DNA of 64,000 bases, taken from NCBI RefSeq assembly GCF_000146165.2, contig NC_004347.2:1-64000 (forward strand), read 5' to 3'. The translations under genes were made by a program, and so were the position numbers. Positions 22,330 to 32,251 of the stretch are shown one piece after another. Source of the DNA: Shewanella oneidensis MR-1. Its GTDB lineage: Bacteria > Pseudomonadota > Gammaproteobacteria > Enterobacterales > Shewanellaceae. Numbering within the stretch: the first letter of the stretch is position 1; every line of letters starts with the position of its first letter. Under the pieces are notes generated by a model. It worked only from the letters and a program-made list of their open reading frames with translations. It did not search any database and was not told where the DNA came from.

Positions 22330-22767
22330 TTAGTCGCGAGTTACTGGGTCACCGAGATGGATCATTGCGTCATTGAGGACGCGGCAGGTTACGCCGCCGC
22401 GCCAATCTGGAGTGAGGGCTAATTCTAATCCCGGGTGCGCCATTTCCATCTTTTTGCATGGATCGGTTTCACCAGTAATCTCTAAGCTCAAATCACCGAT
22501 GCGTAACTGCTTGCCAACATCAGCTGGACCAAAACTTAATCCATCTACTAATAGATTAGCGCGGCGAATTGTCCAGACTAAATCCGTATTTATGCTTTGA
22601 CAGGCTGTTTGCCACTGCTGCAGTGAAAGAACGGTCACTTGTCGTTTACCGGGGCGACCAAACACATCTTTTTCAACACCGCTGTGCTGAGTGACATTCG
22701 CACACAACACTTCTTTCATTGGGCCATGTTTTACGGTTTTATAGGCAATTGCAACGAGCTTTGGCAT
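22330..22767 (-). CDS. MOSC domain protein
   Basis: 145 residues. MOSC (molybdenum cofactor sulfurase C-terminal) fold: HSGVEKDVFG near residue 28, WTIRRANLLVDG, and the GETDPCKKM segment with the conserved Cys. Stand-alone MOSC proteins are thought to handle molybdenum cofactor or sulfur-linked chemistry. The neighbouring tusA, a sulfur carrier on the same strand 47 bases away, supports a sulfur-transfer context. Confidence 0.85.
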   Translation of the reverse strand: MPKLVAIAYKTVKHGPMKEVLCANVTQHSGVEKDVFGRPGKRQVTVLSLQQWQTACQSINTDLVWTIRRANLLVDGLSFGPADVGKQLRIGDLSLEITGETDPCKKMEMAHPGLELALTPDWRGGVTCRVLNDAMIHLGDPVTRD

Positions 22768-22814
22768 ATCAGGCGTCCTTTTGCTGATAAAAGTCGATAC
22801 CTTAAGGGCTAGAC

Positions 22815-23060
22815 TTAGAGTCCTTTCTTAATCAAATACTGATAGGGCGTTTGCATGGTTTCACTGGCAATTAAGGTGTGATCCATAAACTCACAAAAGC
22901 TAGGGATGTCACGCGTGGTCGCTGGATCGTCTGCAATAATGAGCAAGGTTTCACCCTGCGCCATTTGTCTTACCGTTTTACGCACCATCATCACCGGCTC
23001 AGGGCAACGTAAGCCAAGGGCATCCAATTTATGTTGTGCGGTTGAGAAAACGTCGTTCAT
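22815..23060 (-). CDS. tusA: Sulfur carrier protein TusA
   Basis: 81 residues, same length as E. coli TusA. Family motif [17 protein letters not shown] with the active Cys of CPEP (about residue 19), then [17 protein letters not shown]. Relays persulfide sulfur for 2-thiouridine in tRNA and for molybdenum cofactor. First gene before the MOSC gene. Confidence 0.96.
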   Translation of the reverse strand: MNDVFSTAQHKLDALGLRCPEPVMMVRKTVRQMAQGETLLIIADDPATTRDIPSFCEFMDHTLIASETMQTPYQYLIKKGL

Positions 23061-23196
23061 ATGACCTCGACTGAACGGTTAAACAGAATTGGCTAATGTT
23101 ACTCCAGTGATGTTGATAAACCAAGTTGGCGGCCTGATTTTGTGATGGAACGGGTAATTGGTTTTATTCCGTTTTATTTATCGAATAATGAGAACA

Positions 23197-23212
23197 TGTT
23201 TCACGTGGAACA
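23197..23212. other. parS centromere-like site
   Basis: TGTTTCACGTGGAACA with one asymmetric position (TTTC against GGAA), otherwise consensus. Lies in the spacer between fadA and tusA. Confidence 0.78.
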
Positions 23213-23253
23213 AATTATTTTACGACGATAATTTTTAAAGCTACATAAAATAA

Positions 23254-23282
23254 AAAAGCCGGAACTGAGTCCGGCTTTTTAG
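23254..23282 (-). terminator. fadBA terminator
   Basis: Stem GCCGGA (23258-23263) / TCCGGC (23270-23275), 6-base loop; the A-run on the plus strand gives a U-run for fadBA transcripts on the minus strand, and the T-run on the other side makes it possibly bidirectional. Confidence 0.85.
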
Positions 23283-23306
23283 AGTGATATTGATATTTAG
23301 GTGTGA

Positions 23307-24488
<1,182 letters not shown>

Positions 24489-24492
24489 CTAA

Positions 24493-26643
24493 TTAGGCTT
24501 GGTAGTAGCTACCGTTGTTGGCTGCAAGGGCACGCATGGCGTCGGTGACTTGATACAAACCACCTAAATGCGCGTATTTGTCTGCTAAAGCCACAAAGTT
24601 GGCAACGCCCATGGTGTCTAAGTAACGGAACACACCACCACGGAATGGCGGGAAGCCTAAACCGTAGACTAAGCCCATATCCGCTTCGGCAGGTGATGCC
24701 ACAATGCCTTCTTCTAAACAGCGAACGGTTTCGATAATCATTGGGATCATAGTGCGGGCGATGATTTCATCCGCATCGAATGCTTTTTGCTCACCAAAAG
24801 CGGCCTTCAGCAGCTCATAGCTGGTTGGGTCGACATCTTTCTTTGGCTTGCCGCGGCTATCCACTGAGTAAGCGTAGAAACCCTTACCGTTCTTTTGGCC
24901 GAGACGTTTGTTCTCAAACATCACGTCAATCGCGTCATTGCCAGATTTGCCCATACGATCAGGGAAGCCTTCGGCCATTACTGCTTGCGCGTGGTGACCT
25001 GTATCTAGGCCGACAACGTCTAGCAGATAAGCGGGGCCCATTGGCCAGCCGAATTGTTTTTCCATCACTTTATCGATAGCAGCAAAGTCGCCACCTTCGG
25101 CGAGTAGACCATTAAAGCCGGCAAAGTAAGGGAAGAGGACGCGGTTAACGAAGAAGCCTGGGCAATCGTTAACAACGATTGGGGTTTTACCCATTTTGCT
25201 GGCGTAAGCGACAACTGATGCGATGGTTTCTTCTGAGCTGTGCTCGCCACGGATAACTTCAACCAATGGCATTTTGTGCACAGGGTTGAAGAAGTGCATA
25301 CCGCAGAAACGCTCTGGCTTCTTCATGCTCTTAGCGAGTAAGCTGATTGAAATCGTTGAAGTGTTAGAAGCGATAATCGCATCTTCACTGACGTATTGTT
25401 CAACCTCTGCCAGTACCTGTGCTTTCACTTTTGGATGCTCAACCACGGCTTCAACAACCACGTCGGCATGTTTCACTGGTGCATATTCTAGAGCTGGGGT
25501 GATGTTGTTCAGTACCTTTGCCATTTTTTCAGGGGTAGAGCGGCCACGGGCAACTTGCGCTGATAGCAGTTTTGCCGCTTCATTGAGACCTAAATCTAAT
25601 GCTGGCTGGGCAATATCTTTCATCACGATCGGCGTGCCTTTGCTGGCGCTTTGGTAAGCGATGCCGCCGCCCATGATGCCTGCACCTAATACGGCGGCGC
25701 TATTTACTGCTTTGGCCAGCTTGCCAGCTTTCTTGGCTTTGCCTTTAACGAATTGATCATTAAGGAAGATACCGATAAGCGCCTTGGCCACATCAGTCTT
25801 AGCTAACTTGATGAAAGCCTGATGCTCAATTTGTAATGCGTCGCTGCGGCCTTTGGTTGCTGCTTGCTCAACTACGTTTACCGCTGCCATTGGTGCTGGG
25901 TAATGTTTGCCTGCGACAGAGAAAACCATGCCTTTAGCCGTAGTGAAAGACATCATGGCTTCGAGTTTAGGCAGTGTCAGTGGCGATAATTTGCGTTGGC
26001 GACGCGCTTGCCAATCAAGCTTTTCTGCGACAGCATCTTTGAGCATTTGAATCGCCGCAACTTCTAAGGCTTCTGGTGCAACAACGGCGTCAACGGCACC
26101 GACTTTTAATGCATCTTCAGCGCGCTGCTCATTGCCTGTGGTGATCCACTCGAGAGCGTTGTCAGCACCAATCACGCGTGGTAGACGTACAGTACCGCCA
26201 AAGCCTGGGATAATACCCAGTTTGGTTTCAGGTAAGCCGATTTTTGCCGTGGTGTCAGCAATACGGAAATCTGTCGCTAAAATGGTTTCACAACCGCCGC
26301 CTAAGGCAAAACCTTTAATGGCTGAAGCAGTTGGGAAAGGTAAATCTTCGAGTTTATTGAATACGGCGTTGGCCTGTTCAACCCAAGAGAGCAGTACTGC
26401 ATCATCTTGTGCGAATAAGCCTAAAAATTCAGTAATGTCAGCGCCGACGATAAAGGTATCTTTACCTGATGTGAGCACTAATGCCTGAATGTTTGATTGT
26501 TGTTTGATGCTGTCTAATGCGGCATCGAGTGAGGCGAGTGTTTCTCTATCGAATTTGTTCACCGAACCGGGTGCGTTAAAGCACAGCTTGGCAATATTAT
26601 CCTCGAGTAACTCAACCTGAATTGTAGGACTTTGGTAGATCAT
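24493..26643 (-). CDS. fadB: Fatty acid oxidation complex alpha subunit FadB
   Basis: 716 residues, multifunctional. N-terminal enoyl-CoA hydratase/isomerase (crotonase) with [17 protein letters not shown] (about 110) and the [12 protein letters not shown] segment; 3-hydroxyacyl-CoA dehydrogenase Rossmann motif [12 protein letters not shown] (about 316); then NTSTISI and the [14 protein letters not shown] dehydrogenase region. First gene of fadBA; a PsrA-type palindrome lies upstream (26788-26803). Confidence 0.98.
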   Translation of the reverse strand: MIYQSPTIQVELLEDNIAKLCFNAPGSVNKFDRETLASLDAALDSIKQQSNIQALVLTSGKDTFIVGADITEFLGLFAQDDAVLLSWVEQANAVFNKLEDLPFPTASAIKGFALGGGCETILATDFRIADTTAKIGLPETKLGIIPGFGGTVRLPRVIGADNALEWITTGNEQRAEDALKVGAVDAVVAPEALEVAAIQMLKDAVAEKLDWQARRQRKLSPLTLPKLEAMMSFTTAKGMVFSVAGKHYPAPMAAVNVVEQAATKGRSDALQIEHQAFIKLAKTDVAKALIGIFLNDQFVKGKAKKAGKLAKAVNSAAVLGAGIMGGGIAYQSASKGTPIVMKDIAQPALDLGLNEAAKLLSAQVARGRSTPEKMAKVLNNITPALEYAPVKHADVVVEAVVEHPKVKAQVLAEVEQYVSEDAIIASNTSTISISLLAKSMKKPERFCGMHFFNPVHKMPLVEVIRGEHSSEETIASVVAYASKMGKTPIVVNDCPGFFVNRVLFPYFAGFNGLLAEGGDFAAIDKVMEKQFGWPMGPAYLLDVVGLDTGHHAQAVMAEGFPDRMGKSGNDAIDVMFENKRLGQKNGKGFYAYSVDSRGKPKKDVDPTSYELLKAAFGEQKAFDADEIIARTMIPMIIETVRCLEEGIVASPAEADMGLVYGLGFPPFRGGVFRYLDTMGVANFVALADKYAHLGGLYQVTDAMRALAANNGSYYQA

Positions 26644-27068
26644 TGCTTGCTTCCTTTTGGCTTAAAAGTGATACCCACCATTATTTTTTGGTGTTAGTAC
26701 GACTCTCTATCTCACAGCAGCTTCGGCCATCATTTGACCAGTTGTGTGCCAGTGTGCTTCGAAATTCGATAAATTACAACACCCAATTTAAACGACTGTT
26801 TAATTTCTTGTCGGCTAGAGTGAATTTTCACCTTTGTGATACACTGCACAAAGTGTAGAGGCCCAAGATTACGCTAAAGTGTCCTTGGTGGGAATGTGTA
26901 CTTGGGCGGTAATAATTGGCGGTAAATTGAATAAATTTATTTTTGAAATTAAAAGCATAAGCTTAGAACGAGAATTAGCTATTCCTTGCTGAACGACAGG
27001 TATTGCAGGCGAAAGTGATAGGTTTAAGATATTTATTATTAACAATCATTCATAACAGGATATGGCAC
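26644..27068. promoter_or_regulatory. fadB/pepQ divergent intergenic region
   Basis: 425 bases with no convincing gene. The only structured element I see is the palindrome at 26788-26803. Promoters could not be placed with confidence. Confidence 0.6.
26788..26803. promoter_or_regulatory. Candidate PsrA operator upstream of fadBA
   Basis: TTAAAC-GACT-GTTTAA, perfect 6-bp inverted repeat around 4 bases. It fits the AAAC-N4-GTTT pattern bound by PsrA, the TetR-family fatty-acid regulator of Pseudomonas and Shewanella. It lies 145 bases before fadB. Confidence 0.55.
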
Positions 27069-28388
27069 ATGGATCACTTGGCTCATTACTATCATGCCCA
27101 CATCGACGAGTTAAATCGTCGAGTCGCTGAAATTGTATCGCGTGAAGCATTATCAGGTTTAGTGATCCACTCGGGTCAGCCACACAGAATGTTTTTGGAT
27201 GACATTAATTATCCTTTTAAAGCCAACCCTCATTTTAAGGCGTGGTTACCTGTGTTGGATAATCCCAACTGCTGGTTGGTGGTGAATGGTCGCGATAAGC
27301 CACAACTGATCTTTTATCGCCCGGTGGATTTTTGGCATAAGGTTGCCGACGTACCGGATATGTTCTGGACCGAGCATTTTGACATCAAGTTGCTCACTAA
27401 GGCCGATAAAGTCGCCGAATTATTGCCTACCGATATCGCCAACTGGGCTTATTTGGGTGAGCATTTAGATGTGGCTGAGGTGCTTGGGTTTACTAGTCGT
27501 AATCCTGATTCGGTGATGAGTTATCTGCATTTTCATCGCACCACAAAAACCGAATATGAACTTGAATGTATGCGCCGTGCCAACCAAATTGCAGTACAAG
27601 GTCATCAGGCGGCTAAAAATGCCTTTTATAATGGCGCGAGCGAGTTTGAAATTCAGCAGCAGTATTTATCCGCTGTGGGACAGGGTGAGAACGAAGTGCC
27701 CTATGGCAATATTATTGCCCTAAACCAAAATGCGGCGATTTTGCATTACACCGCGCTTGAGCATCAAAATCCTGCGCGCCGTTTGTCATTCTTAATTGAT
27801 GCAGGTGCCAGTTATTTTGGCTATGCATCAGATATCACTCGTACCTATGCGTTCGAGAAGAATCGTTTCGATGAGTTGATCACTGCTATGAACAAAGCGC
27901 AGCTTGAGCTGATTGATATGATGCGCCCAGGAGTGCGTTATCCCGATTTACATTTAGCGACCCATGGCAAAGTGGCGCAAATGCTATTGGATTTTGACTT
28001 GGCAACAGGCGATGCTCAAGGGTTAGTCGAGCAAGGCATTACCAGCGCCTTCTTCCCCCACGGATTGGGCCATATGTTAGGCTTGCAAGTGCATGATGTT
28101 GGCGGCTTCGCCTTTGATGAGCGTGGCACCCATATTCCTGCCCCTGAGGCGCATCCATTTTTGCGTTGCACGCGCATTTTAGCGCCAAACCAAGTGCTAA
28201 CTATGGAGCCAGGTTTGTACATTATCGACTCCTTACTCAATGAGTTAAAACAAAATAGCCGTGGCAAGCAGATCAATTGGAACAGCGTTGATGAGCTGCG
28301 ACCTTTCGGCGGTATTCGTATTGAGGATAATGTGGTTGTGCATCAGGATAGAAATGAGAATATGACCCGCGAACTGGGCTTAGCGTGA
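27069..28388 (+). CDS. pepQ: Xaa-Pro dipeptidase PepQ
   Basis: 439 residues from ATG 27069 ([15 protein letters not shown]), with AGGA at 27057-27060; a start further upstream is not supported by the family. M24 metallopeptidase of the pita-bread fold. Metal ligands: [19 protein letters not shown] (two Asp), [16 protein letters not shown] (His), EPGLYI (Glu) and RIEDNVVV (Glu). Cleaves X-Pro dipeptides. The fadB/pepQ-yigZ-trkH-hemG order is the same as in E. coli. Confidence 0.96.
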   Translation: MDHLAHYYHAHIDELNRRVAEIVSREALSGLVIHSGQPHRMFLDDINYPFKANPHFKAWLPVLDNPNCWLVVNGRDKPQLIFYRPVDFWHKVADVPDMFWTEHFDIKLLTKADKVAELLPTDIANWAYLGEHLDVAEVLGFTSRNPDSVMSYLHFHRTTKTEYELECMRRANQIAVQGHQAAKNAFYNGASEFEIQQQYLSAVGQGENEVPYGNIIALNQNAAILHYTALEHQNPARRLSFLIDAGASYFGYASDITRTYAFEKNRFDELITAMNKAQLELIDMMRPGVRYPDLHLATHGKVAQMLLDFDLATGDAQGLVEQGITSAFFPHGLGHMLGLQVHDVGGFAFDERGTHIPAPEAHPFLRCTRILAPNQVLTMEPGLYIIDSLLNELKQNSRGKQINWNSVDELRPFGGIRIEDNVVVHQDRNENMTRELGLA

Positions 28389-28403
28389 GTTTAGGGAGAG
28401 CGA

Positions 28404-29018
28404 GTGCTCGAAAGTTATCTGATACCGAGTGAAGATCTACAGATAGAAGAAGAGATAAAGTACAGCCGCTTTATCTCTTTTCTATTTCACTGCAATAGTT
28501 TAGAACAATTAAAGTTAGTACTTACTGACATCAAGCGAGATTATCCCGGCGCCAGCCATTATTGTTATGCCTTTATCGCGGGAGCGCCCAACGACAGCAT
28601 GTTAATTGGTTCAAGTGATGATGGTGAGCCTGCTGGCAGCGCGGGTCGTCCCATGTTAGCGGTATTGCAAGGCGCAAGTATTGGCGAGATCGGTGCTGTC
28701 GTGGTGCGTTACTACGGTGGCACTAAACTGGGCGTTGGGGGCTTAGTGCGTGCCTATACCTCTGGATTACGCCAAGGCTTGGCGCAATTACCGACTCAAT
28801 TGAAGCAATTACGTTATCCGGCAACGCTGCGTTGTGATTACACTCAATTACGGAATGTTGAGCATTTATTGCAGCAGTTGGATGCAGTGATTACCGATAA
28901 ACAGTTTGCTGAGGCTGTAGATATCCATTTTGCTATTGGTAAACAACAACAGCGGTTATTGACAGAATCCTTGGCTACCTTAAGCCAAGGGAGCTTGCGG
29001 GCAGACTTTAAACTGTGA
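28404..29018 (+). CDS. yigZ: YigZ, IMPACT family protein
   Basis: 204 residues from GTG 28404 with GGGAGAG upstream. UPF0029 N-terminal domain: EIKYSRFISFLF, the ASHYCYAFI segment, then SDDGEPAGSAGRPML and VVRYYGGTKLGVGGLVRAY, all hallmark motifs. Bacterial relatives may influence ribosome recycling or translation; function is not established. Sits between pepQ and trkH. Confidence 0.93.
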   Translation: MLESYLIPSEDLQIEEEIKYSRFISFLFHCNSLEQLKLVLTDIKRDYPGASHYCYAFIAGAPNDSMLIGSSDDGEPAGSAGRPMLAVLQGASIGEIGAVVVRYYGGTKLGVGGLVRAYTSGLRQGLAQLPTQLKQLRYPATLRCDYTQLRNVEHLLQQLDAVITDKQFAEAVDIHFAIGKQQQRLLTESLATLSQGSLRADFKL

Positions 29019-29095
29019 TGCTTGCGTAAATTGTGCCAAAATATACAAAATGCTGAAAATACCTTTGCAGCCAATGGAATAATTGAACACGCGTA

Positions 29096-30556
29096 ATGCA
29101 ATACAAAACCATAATAAGAATCATAGGCCTGTTAATCGGCCTGTTCTCCATCACTATGCTGCCACCAGCCTTAATCGCCATTTGGTATAACGATGGCGGC
29201 GGAACTGCGTTTATTCAGGCCTTTTTTGTCAGCTTATTTATCGGTTTTTGGCTCTGGTATCCTCATCGCCGCTGTAAGGAGGAATTACGTACCCGTGAGG
29301 GATTTCTCATCGTCGTGCTGTTTTGGACTGTGCTGGGTTCTATCGGGGCTTTACCTTTTATCTTCTCTAGTCAACCGGATCTCAGTTGGACGGACAGTTT
29401 TTTTGAATCTTTTTCCGCGCTAACCACCACTGGGGCTACAGTCATTGTGGGGCTGGACTCCTTACCTAAAGCGATTTTATTTTATCGACATTTGCTGCAA
29501 TGGCTTGGCGGTATGGGGATCATCGTACTGGCTGTCGCGATTTTACCTGTACTGGGCATTGGCGGGATGCAGCTCTATCGCGCTGAAATCCCTGGGCCAG
29601 TAAAAGACAGTAAGATGACGCCTAGGATTGCCGAGACGGCCAAGGCGTTATGGTACATCTATCTATTGCTGACTATCAGCTGTGCTGGTGCCTATTGGTT
29701 GGCGGGGATGAGCATGTTCGATGCCATTTGTCACTCGTTTTCGACCATCGCCATCGGCGGTTTTTCAACCCATGATGCCAGTATGGGCTACTTTAACAGC
29801 CCTGTAATTAACCTGATTTGTGTGTTCTTTTTAATTGTCTCTGCAGTGAATTTTAGCGTGCATTTTGCGGCATTTTCGTGGAGAGGTATTAACTTGAAGG
29901 TCTATTTTAGAGATACCGAATTTAAAGTGTTAGTCGCAATTCAATTGCTCTTAACCGCGATTTGTTTTTTTACCTTGTATTTCTATTCTGATATTTATGA
30001 CACGCCGGAAGAAACCTTAAATCATGCCTTATTCCAAGCGGTTTCGATAGCAACCACCACAGGGTTTGGCACAGACAGTTTCAATATGTGGCCATTATTT
30101 TTGCCAATGTTATTAATGTTTTCGAGCTTCATTGGTGGTTGTGGTGGCTCGACCGCGGGGGGGATTAAGGTTATTCGGGTCATTCTCTTGTTGTTGCAGG
30201 GGTCTCGCGAGCTAAAACGTCTTGTTCATCCCAAGGCGATGTTTTCGATTCGAATAGGCTCAAAGGCGCTGCCTGACCGTATTGTCGATGCCGTGTGGGG
30301 CTTTTTTTCGGCCTATGCTTTAGTTTTCGTGCTGTGTATGTTGGCGCTAATGGCAATGGGGCTCGATGACATCACTTCCTTTAGTGCTACGGCCGCTTGC
30401 TTAAATAACCTCGGCCCAGGTTTAGGTGAGGTTGCGAGTAATTATGCCAGTATTGGTGATGGCGCCAAATGGGTGCTGGTGGTAGCTATGCTATTTGGTC
30501 GCCTTGAAATCTTTACCTTGTTGATTTTGTTCACGCCAACTTTCTGGAAAGATTAA
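29096..30556 (+). CDS. trkH: Trk system potassium uptake protein TrkH (copy 1)
   Basis: 486 residues, strongly hydrophobic inner-membrane K+ channel subunit. Four pore loops with selectivity glycines: LTTTGATVIVGLDSL (about 112), TIAIGGFSTHDAS, TTTGFGTDSFNMW and LNNLGPGLGEV. Collinear with E. coli TrkH from start to end (VLFTPTFWKD). Followed after one base by hemG, as in E. coli. Needs TrkA, encoded 4 kb away on the other strand. Confidence 0.96.
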   Translation: MQYKTIIRIIGLLIGLFSITMLPPALIAIWYNDGGGTAFIQAFFVSLFIGFWLWYPHRRCKEELRTREGFLIVVLFWTVLGSIGALPFIFSSQPDLSWTDSFFESFSALTTTGATVIVGLDSLPKAILFYRHLLQWLGGMGIIVLAVAILPVLGIGGMQLYRAEIPGPVKDSKMTPRIAETAKALWYIYLLLTISCAGAYWLAGMSMFDAICHSFSTIAIGGFSTHDASMGYFNSPVINLICVFFLIVSAVNFSVHFAAFSWRGINLKVYFRDTEFKVLVAIQLLLTAICFFTLYFYSDIYDTPEETLNHALFQAVSIATTTGFGTDSFNMWPLFLPMLLMFSSFIGGCGGSTAGGIKVIRVILLLLQGSRELKRLVHPKAMFSIRIGSKALPDRIVDAVWGFFSAYALVFVLCMLALMAMGLDDITSFSATAACLNNLGPGLGEVASNYASIGDGAKWVLVVAMLFGRLEIFTLLILFTPTFWKD

Positions 30557-30557
30557 T

Positions 30558-31082
30558 ATGCAAACATTAATAATCTACTCAACCATCGACGGTCAAACGC
30601 TAGAAATTTGTCGTAAGATTAAAGCATTTGCTGAGCGGGCGGGTGAAAAGGTCTCCCTCTTTAGCTTAGAACAGGCTGAAGCTATAAACCTTGCAGATGT
30701 TGATAAGGTATTGATTGGTGCGAGTATCCGCTATGGTAAACATAGACCTGAGCTTTACCAATTTGTGAATCGCAACCATGCGGTGTTAAGCGCGAAAGTT
30801 AATGGTTTTTTTACGGTAAATGTGGTGGCGCGGAAGCCGTTAAAGAACACCCCAGAAACCAATCCTTATATGCAGAAATTCCTCAAATTATCCCTTTGGC
30901 AACCACAACACTTGGCGGTATTTGCTGGTAAGATTGATTACCCTAAATATGGCTTATTCGACCGCACAATGATCTGTTTTATCATGTGGATGACTAAGGG
31001 GCCAACGGATCTTAAGGGCACGTTTGAGTTTACCGATTGGGCTAAAGTCGAAGCTTTTGGCACTCATTTTAGTAAGCTATAA
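30558..31082 (+). CDS. hemG: Menaquinone-dependent protoporphyrinogen IX dehydrogenase HemG (copy 1)
   Basis: 174 residues. Flavodoxin-like, oxidises protoporphyrinogen IX to protoporphyrin IX and passes electrons to the quinone pool. IYSTIDGQTLEIC is the FMN phosphate loop; LIGASIRYGKHRPELYQF, VNVVARKP and MTKGPTDL are family motifs. One base after trkH, hence translationally coupled. A second, divergent hemG lies 570 bases on. Confidence 0.93.
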   Translation: MQTLIIYSTIDGQTLEICRKIKAFAERAGEKVSLFSLEQAEAINLADVDKVLIGASIRYGKHRPELYQFVNRNHAVLSAKVNGFFTVNVVARKPLKNTPETNPYMQKFLKLSLWQPQHLAVFAGKIDYPKYGLFDRTMICFIMWMTKGPTDLKGTFEFTDWAKVEAFGTHFSKL

Positions 31083-31089
31083 AAACGAC

Positions 31090-31116
31090 AAAGCCCTAGT
31101 CCAAGCTAGGGCTTAA
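31090..31116 (+). terminator. Hairpin terminator after hemG copy 1
   Basis: Stem AAGCCCTAG (31091-31099) / CTAGGGCTT (31106-31114), 6-base loop, short U-rich tail. May serve the convergent arsR-type gene too. Confidence 0.75.
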
Positions 31117-31146
31117 TATCGCATTGCTTATGGCATTGTGAGCCAG

Positions 31147-31455
31147 TTATACCGCGCAGTAACGGCTGTGTAGAATCGAAATCACTTGGGAAACTTGTTC
31201 ATTCTTAAGCTTGTAATACACAATCTGCGAACTCTTACGGGTATCGACTAAGTCTTCGGCACGTAATACTGCTAAGTGTTGTGATAGTGCCGACTGACTT
31301 AAAGGCACAGTCGAATTCAGCTCGGTCACGCTCAGCTCTTTATCAAGCAATAGACAAAGAATCATTAAGCGATAAGGATTCGCTATGGCTTTTAGCCATT
31401 TAGCCGCACTTTCCGCATTAGTTACCATTGCATTTACATCTATATCATTTTGCAT
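31147..31455 (-). CDS. ArsR/SmtB-family regulator, SqrR/BigR/YgaV-like persulfide sensor
   Basis: 102 residues from ATG 31455; a GTG 12 bases upstream is a possible alternative. Winged helix with LSQSALSQHLAVLR recognition region. Cys34 (RLMILCLL) and Cys100 (RYCAV) are 66 residues apart, the spacing of the persulfide-sensing Cys pair of BigR (42/108) and SqrR (41/107). E. coli YgaV also has the RLLILC and YC ends. A perfect ATTAGA-TAAT-TCTAAT palindrome lies upstream (31482-31497). So it probably senses sulfane sulfur or redox state and represses itself, perhaps also hemG copy 2, which is divergent. Confidence 0.82.
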   Translation of the reverse strand: MQNDIDVNAMVTNAESAAKWLKAIANPYRLMILCLLLDKELSVTELNSTVPLSQSALSQHLAVLRAEDLVDTRKSSQIVYYKLKNEQVSQVISILHSRYCAV

Positions 31456-31481
31456 AAGGTCACTCACTTTATCGCTTTTTG

Positions 31482-31497
31482 ATTAGATAATTCTAAT
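31482..31497. promoter_or_regulatory. Palindromic operator candidate for the adjacent ArsR-type regulator
   Basis: ATTAGA-TAAT-TCTAAT, perfect 6-bp arms around 4 bases, 27 bases upstream of the regulator start. AT-rich TTAG...CTAA operators are known for BigR/YgaV relatives. Confidence 0.65.
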
Positions 31498-31655
31498 TGA
31501 AGATGTTTCTATACGCAATCATACTGCTCGGCAATTCAGATCTCAATTTTTGCATTTAAGAATATGAGACAACGCTGATTTGTGATCCTATCAGGGGTTT
31601 ATTCAACAGATGATTGCCACAATGGTGACATACTTTTACTGAACGAGAATACCCC

Positions 31656-32210
31656 ATGACACGCATCCTGGTGCTTTATTTTACCCGAGGAGGCCATACG
31701 GCCAAGATTGCCAATGCAATAGCGGAGCAATTAACCCTGCGTGGCGCAAAGGTTGACTTAGTCGATATCAATAGTGCGGCTGCAACACGAATCAACTGGT
31801 CCGATTATCAGCTGGTGGCTTTGGGTGCCTGTGTACTCTATGGCACTTATGATAAGAGTGTATTTCAATTTATTGAGCAACATGTGCAGGCTTTGAGTTT
31901 TTTGCCAAACAGTTTTTTCTGCGTCAACGTGGTCGCACGTAATCCGGAGAAACGTATTCCTGAAAACAATAAATACCTGCAAAAGTTTATCACTCTATCT
32001 CCTTGGACTCCCGCAGATTTGAAGATTATTGCTGGTAAAGTCGATTATCCATCTTGGCCTTGGTACGACAGATTAATGATCCAGTTAATTATGAAAATCA
32101 CTAAAGGCCCAACGGATCCAAAAGCAGTTATTGATTATACCGATTGGGAAGATGTGAAAGTCTATGCCGACCATCTGCTGACCTTGGTCGAGGTTGCTGA
32201 ACCTGCCTAA
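31656..32210 (+). CDS. hemG: HemG-like protoporphyrinogen oxidase (copy 2)
   Basis: 184 residues. Same flavodoxin-like family as the copy at 30558: YFTRGGHTAKIANAI (FMN loop), ALGACVLYGTYDKSVFQFI, VNVVARNP and KITKGPTDP. The two proteins are clearly homologous but diverged throughout. ATG 31656 lies 16 bases after a GAACGAG stretch; the Shine-Dalgarno is weak. Convergent with a TrkH-family gene, so the trkH/hemG neighbourhood occurs twice. Whether both act on protoporphyrinogen is unknown. Confidence 0.85.
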   Translation: MTRILVLYFTRGGHTAKIANAIAEQLTLRGAKVDLVDINSAAATRINWSDYQLVALGACVLYGTYDKSVFQFIEQHVQALSFLPNSFFCVNVVARNPEKRIPENNKYLQKFITLSPWTPADLKIIAGKVDYPSWPWYDRLMIQLIMKITKGPTDPKAVIDYTDWEDVKVYADHLLTLVEVAEPA

Positions 32211-32211
32211 T

Positions 32212-32238
32212 AAAAATGCGCTCAATGAGCGCATTTTT
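32212..32238. terminator. Bidirectional terminator between hemG copy 2 and TrkH copy 2
   Basis: Near-perfect palindrome AAAAATGCGCTCA/ATGAGCGCATTTTT, A-run before and T-run after. Confidence 0.87.
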
Positions 32239-32251
32239 GCTTGCTAACTTG

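Noticed and set aside
26734..26745. Half of a FadR-like site (TTTGACCAGTTG) upstream of fadB
   Set aside because: Only one half matches (AACTGGTC on the other strand); the second half is absent. PsrA palindrome preferred.
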